The notes beneath the pieces are model-generated. The model did no database searches and was not told the DNA's origin. It saw only the letters and a list, made by a program, of their open reading frames with translations. A program made the translations under genes and the position numbers. From contig JAOXYC010235460.1 of assembly GCA_028565715.1 (NCBI GenBank), positions 1-10,512 on the forward strand: a DNA stretch of 10,512 nt, written 5' to 3'. The stretch is from Phoronis pallida. Lineage: Eukaryota > Phoronida > Phoronidae. Position 1 is the first letter of the stretch, and the number at the start of each line of letters is the position of its first letter. Shown in pieces: positions 7,263 to 10,512 of the stretch.

Positions 7263-7821
7263 AATCATATATATGTGTAACAAAAAGGGGATATAAAAAT
7301 TAAATATTTACAAAATATGATAGTAACAATGAATCATAATTTAAAAAAATCAGATTATCCACTGGGTGCGCATGGAGGACCTGATCCCAGTCATAAAATA
7401 AAATGATTAATAATGAATAAATAATTAATAGCTCAGGTAATGAACGACTTATTGTAAATTACTATTTTGAAATTGTTTTTGAAAAGTTATTGAAACATTT
7501 ATATTTATCGAATGGATATTTAATATTTTAATGGCTTGTTGAGACAAATATTTAGAATTGCTAACAAAGGGTAGGCCTAAATAAAACCGATTCAAACCAC
7601 CAGGAGCATAGCTTTCTTAAAACAATTTAATTTTAAATTAAGAAATCGTGTTCTTTTAAATAAGATGTTGTTCCAGTTTAAAAAAAATGGGTGAACATTA
7701 GCGTAACAGTAACGAACAAAGTGACGCGTGAAGACTCATTAGCATATGATGAGACAGGCGTCAAAATTTCACTATAACTTACAAAAGGTACATGATAACC
7801 CTATTTTACTTACTCACTTAC

Positions 7822-7836
7822 GTCATCAATATGTGC
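7822..7836 (-). CDS. Candidate 15-nt microexon of the minus-strand gene
   Basis: On the minus strand, CTTTTAACAG|GCACATATTGATGAC|GTAAGTGAG has a good acceptor and a near-perfect donor around 15 nt. It is a multiple of three and in phase 0 would add A-H-I-D-D directly before NALSRY. An in-frame TAA just upstream means it could only be read as a spliced microexon. There is no independent support. Confidence 0.3.
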
Positions 7837-8573
7837 CTGTTAAAAGCAAGAATACTAAAAAAAAATTCTTAGATTTAATTGTCTGATGACCCGCGTCTTT
7901 ACGTACAATGATAATGTTTTAACATAAAACCTGTTGATTCAATTCCCTTGGTGTCACTCGAGTTGTGTTTAAACATGAACTGAGTCAAGTGTTGAGATAA
8001 CGCAAATGACACTTAACATAGTCTGCCGTCGTCAAGTAGCACGTTTTTTCTTCCTAAAGAAATTTATGACGATTTCCCTGGTGTTTGTTCACGCTTTTTT
8101 TTAATCATGTTTTCAAATTGGAATTATTAGTTAACATCTCGCAATAATATATTTGAGTTTACGTAAATATCAAGTTGAACATGGATCCTCCACGAGCATG
8201 ATTCAGGTAGTACATGGTAATTACTTAAATCATAAAACAATTAACAATTAACGTATTTTCCCTGGATTCCCTGTTGATTATTTGGTGTGTTTGTAAACAA
8301 CCTGGTTAACTTGTAACCCCCAACTGTTTTGTATGTTTGTAATTTAATAGCCAGTTCCATTACAAAAGTACGGAATTTTTACAAAGGAAACAGGGTTTTA
8401 AATAAAAGAAAAACAACGACAGTATTCAACTTTTTAATTGACCAGACATGTTTCGCAACCTTCAAGGTGCATAGTCACAGTAATTAATTGGCGCCAAAAT
8501 CAGTTTATAAATGTGTGATGACGTAATCATCATCTTTCGATAGACGTCACTAAGGTAGTACAACTGTGCTCAC

Positions 8574-8576
8574 CAT
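8574..8576 (-). other. Candidate start codon at the end of a leader exon, minus strand
   Basis: The minus strand reads CTGC-ATG|GTGAGC, a start codon immediately before a consensus donor. Spliced in phase 0 to the microexon or to the 6918 exon, it would start the unrecognised protein. The ATG has no supporting upstream exon boundary and could be chance. Confidence 0.15.
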
Positions 8577-8835
8577 GCAGGAGATATAATAACAAAAATT
8601 CTATCGATGTATATACAAGTTGATTATTTGCAAACAAGTTATTATTTCAATTAAAGCTTATACCTCAAAACAGTTTTATTAGACGGCATCAACCAAAAAT
8701 ATCGCTTTAAATAATAAGTTCTTAATGAAAACTTTCTGGGAGACATCTCCGTGCACTCTACAGCCACAGTACTTATAAAACCATTTATTAATTCATTATT
8801 GCTAGAAATTTGTTATTTTGCTCCTGTCCTAATAT

Positions 8836-8920
8836 AATGGATCCTTTTTATAACGTTATTGGAATACCTTGGCCTTGCATATTTAATCCTTCTTTTATAT
8901 CGTTATTAGAACGTTTTTCT
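8836..8920 (+). repeat. Diverged tandem duplication of about 42 bp
   Basis: About 8838-8878 and 8882-8921 share the order ATCCTT, TTATA, CGTTATT, GAA and CTTG with scattered changes. I judge about two thirds of positions identical. No function is suggested. Confidence 0.35.
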
Positions 8921-9362
8921 TGATATAGACTGGGTTTCTGGGTGACCGCTAAGATCCCATTCATAAATCATAAACTTATCAGTTAAAAACCGACACACTT
9001 GCTTTCATCAACGTTTTCTTTATAGTTTATGAGGTTACTTATTGCTAGTCATTTAAGTGCACGGTTTGATAAGAAAGTTATTTTGGTTCTTTGCCGAGAA
9101 ATATGTTGTATTTTTTTCAAAAAAACTATTTTATTTATTGGGTACACGGTAAAGGCTCGTGCATCAATGCATTTAATCATGAGGGGCGCAAATGTGGTTG
9201 CATCCAATCAGTGAGACGTTTAGCCAATCGAAAACGGCAACTGAGGTTATCGTTATTATTTACACGGAACTACACAAAAAGGTCAAATCTTATCTTTATA
9301 TTAAAAAGATGATCGCGTTTTAAAGTTAAATATGAAAAAAATCACGTTCAGCACACAGGTTA

Positions 9363-9384
9363 AAGTGGACGCCTGAAGTGGACG
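9363..9384 (+). promoter_or_regulatory. Short direct repeat just upstream of the GT31 gene
   Basis: aagtggacg occurs at 9363-9371 and again at 9376-9384, about 32-53 bp before the start codon. It lies in the 5' UTR or core promoter. A regulatory role is only a possibility. Confidence 0.25.
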
Positions 9385-9415
9385 ATATTCATATAGCCGG
9401 GCATAAACTGAAAAC

Positions 9416-10512
9416 ATGCCAAGAAAGGTTTCAAGAATCAAGCTGTTCATTTTATTCATTATCACGTACGCGGTGTCTGTCCTCTTTATTTCTTCAAATT
9501 GGATATCAATTTCTGCTTTATTCGCCAAGCAATTTGACATGAGTTATTCCACATACGGTATTGGTGGTGATGATAATATATTAAAAGATGTTTGGAGGAA
9601 GCGACAGGTTAAATCTTCGGTTGCAAAACAAGTAACAACGAGCGTAGAAATCACAAAAAGTTTAAGAGCCACTCTAAGAACAGAGAAGAAAGTTCCTCAA
9701 ATTGAAGAATCAACTGCAGTGAAGGCAAAAACTTATCAGTCTACTCTAAGAAAGTTTGCATTAACAATGGAGCCGAAACACCTAACGAAATCCCGCACAA
9801 AAACCGGAAACGCCGCCATTTTGAACAGGCCGACAATAAGCGAGGTAAGCTCTTCAATGAAGGTGAACAAGACTATTAATCCGTTTGAGTTTCGTTACTT
9901 AGTAAACAATCCAAACGTGTGTAAGTTACAAGACGTTCTCTTTGTTGTGTACGTACACACTGCACCATCACACGTAGAACGCAGGGATGCCATCAGGAAA
10001 ACGTGGGGCAACACAACGGTTCTCCGGAGCCTAGGCGGGGTCATTGTGTTTCTGTTTGGTGTTTCAAAAAATTTTCAAACGCAGAAACACATTATTAAGG
10101 AAAACGAGACTTATGGGGATATTATCCAAGCAGACTTTTTAGATAGCTATCGAAATTTGACTTATAAAGGTCTTTTGGGACTAAAATGGGTGACAGAATT
10201 TTGTAGTGAAGCCAAGTATGTTATAAAGGCAGACGATGATGCATTTATTAACATTTATACTTTGACTCGATTGATAGATCGTGTTAGACATCATCAGAAA
10301 CGATGGATAGCTGGAAGAGTTTGGAAAGGCATGTCGGTGTTACGTGACAAGAAAATGTGTAGCAAGTGGTGTGTGACAAAGGAGGAATTTCCCAATGATA
10401 GCTACCCTATATATTGCGCGGGGTTGACTTTTGCAATTTCAGGAGACATCTTAAAGGAGATGTTCGACATTGCAAAGGAAACTTTGTTCTTTTGGGTTGA
10501 TGACGTGTACAT
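9416..10512 (+). CDS. GT31 beta-1,3-galactosyltransferase-like enzyme, intronless, truncated by the window edge
   Basis: An uninterrupted frame of 365 codons plus 2 bases starts at ATG 9416, with A at -3 and an in-frame TAA 12 nt upstream (9404-9406), so this is the first possible start. Residues about 9-27 (KLFILFIITYAVSVLFI) are a single hydrophobic anchor after a short basic tail, making it a type II Golgi membrane protein. A Lys/Thr/Ser-rich stem follows to about 160. The catalytic domain carries GT31 hallmarks: ERRDAIRKTWG (188-198), KGLLGLKW, the metal-binding DxD as ADDDAFIN (273-275), YPIYCAGLTFAISG (330-343) and WVDDVY (360-365), the E/D-D-V acid motif. N-glycosylation sequons are at 151, 199, 230 and 247. 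It should transfer Gal or GlcNAc in beta-1,3 linkage from a UDP-sugar to a glycan; donor and acceptor cannot be told from the sequence. The stem is longer than in many relatives. The last tens of residues lie beyond the window. Confidence 0.95.
   Translation, partial: MPRKVSRIKLFILFIITYAVSVLFISSNWISISALFAKQFDMSYSTYGIGGDDNILKDVWRKRQVKSSVAKQVTTSVEITKSLRATLRTEKKVPQIEESTAVKAKTYQSTLRKFALTMEPKHLTKSRTKTGNAAILNRPTISEVSSSMKVNKTINPFEFRYLVNNPNVCKLQDVLFVVYVHTAPSHVERRDAIRKTWGNTTVLRSLGGVIVFLFGVSKNFQTQKHIIKENETYGDIIQADFLDSYRNLTYKGLLGLKWVTEFCSEAKYVIKADDDAFINIYTLTRLIDRVRHHQKRWIAGRVWKGMSVLRDKKMCSKWCVTKEEFPNDSYPIYCAGLTFAISGDILKEMFDIAKETLFFWVDDVY

Larger units (their letters stand above)
6919..9415. other. AT-rich non-coding stretch between divergent genes and 5' introns
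   Basis: There is no long reading frame with coding character in this 2.5-kb stretch. It should contain the 5' exons of the minus-strand gene and the promoter of the GT31 gene. Candidates are a 15-nt microexon (7822-7836), an ATG followed by a consensus donor (8576-8574), a short palindrome with an AATAAA-type tail (about 7228-7262), a GC-richer island (about 7355-7395), and a diverged tandem duplication (about 8836-8920). Confidence 0.7.

Noticed and set aside
9029-9540. Short open frames near 9029-9312 (+) and 9301-9540 (-)
   Set aside because: They have no motif or splice support, and the minus one overlaps the start of the GT31 gene.
9841-9850. GAG|GTAAGC inside the GT31 frame as a splice donor
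   Set aside because: The frame stays open and the catalytic domain continues directly, so it reads as coding.
1-10512. CRISPR arrays, tRNA or rRNA genes, bacterial operons or phage genes
   Set aside because: No spaced repeats, cloverleaf, rRNA-like blocks or prokaryotic gene layout were seen; the gene structure is clearly that of an animal.

Overview
This window comes from an animal nuclear genome. It has short coding exons with GT-AG introns, extracellular EGF, CUB-like and MAM modules, and a metazoan-type GT31 glycosyltransferase. The DNA is AT-rich, the introns are about 350-1060 bp, and several intergenic foldback repeats are present. A marine invertebrate, most likely a lophotrochozoan such as a mollusc, fits best, but the species cannot be fixed from the sequence alone.

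Layout from left to right: (1) Positions 1-3872, + strand: the 3' part of a multi-exon gene for a secreted modular protein. Eight exons splice in perfect phase into 355 residues (end of an EGF, a CUB-like domain, a complete EGF, a complete MAM) followed by TGA. The 5' end lies left of the window; the domain order suggests the C-terminal arm of an astacin-type metalloprotease or a similar matrix protein. (2) Positions 3873-4938: the space between two convergent genes. It holds two unrelated foldback elements, a near-perfect hairpin (4022-4235) and a longer TA-bounded inverted repeat (4312-4753). (3) Positions 4939-6918, - strand: the last two certain exons (306 residues) of a gene I do not recognise, with an acidic Ser/Thr-rich C-terminus. 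A 15-nt microexon at 7822-7836 and an ATG-ending exon at about 8576 are tentative upstream parts. (4) Positions 6919-9415: AT-rich sequence with no convincing complete gene, probably the 5' introns of the minus-strand gene plus the region between divergent genes. (5) Positions 9416-10512, + strand: an intronless reading frame for a type II membrane GT31 beta-1,3-glycosyltransferase that runs off the right edge. It is a clear gene that is easily missed because no stop lies in the window.

The three genes need not act together. The first and third belong to the secretory route (extracellular protein and Golgi enzyme), while the middle one looks intracellular. The most noteworthy items are the two foldback elements between the convergent genes, the unrecognised minus-strand protein with its candidate microexon, and the paired loss of disulfide cysteines in both the CUB-like and MAM domains. 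I see no clear sign of a wholly new biological system.
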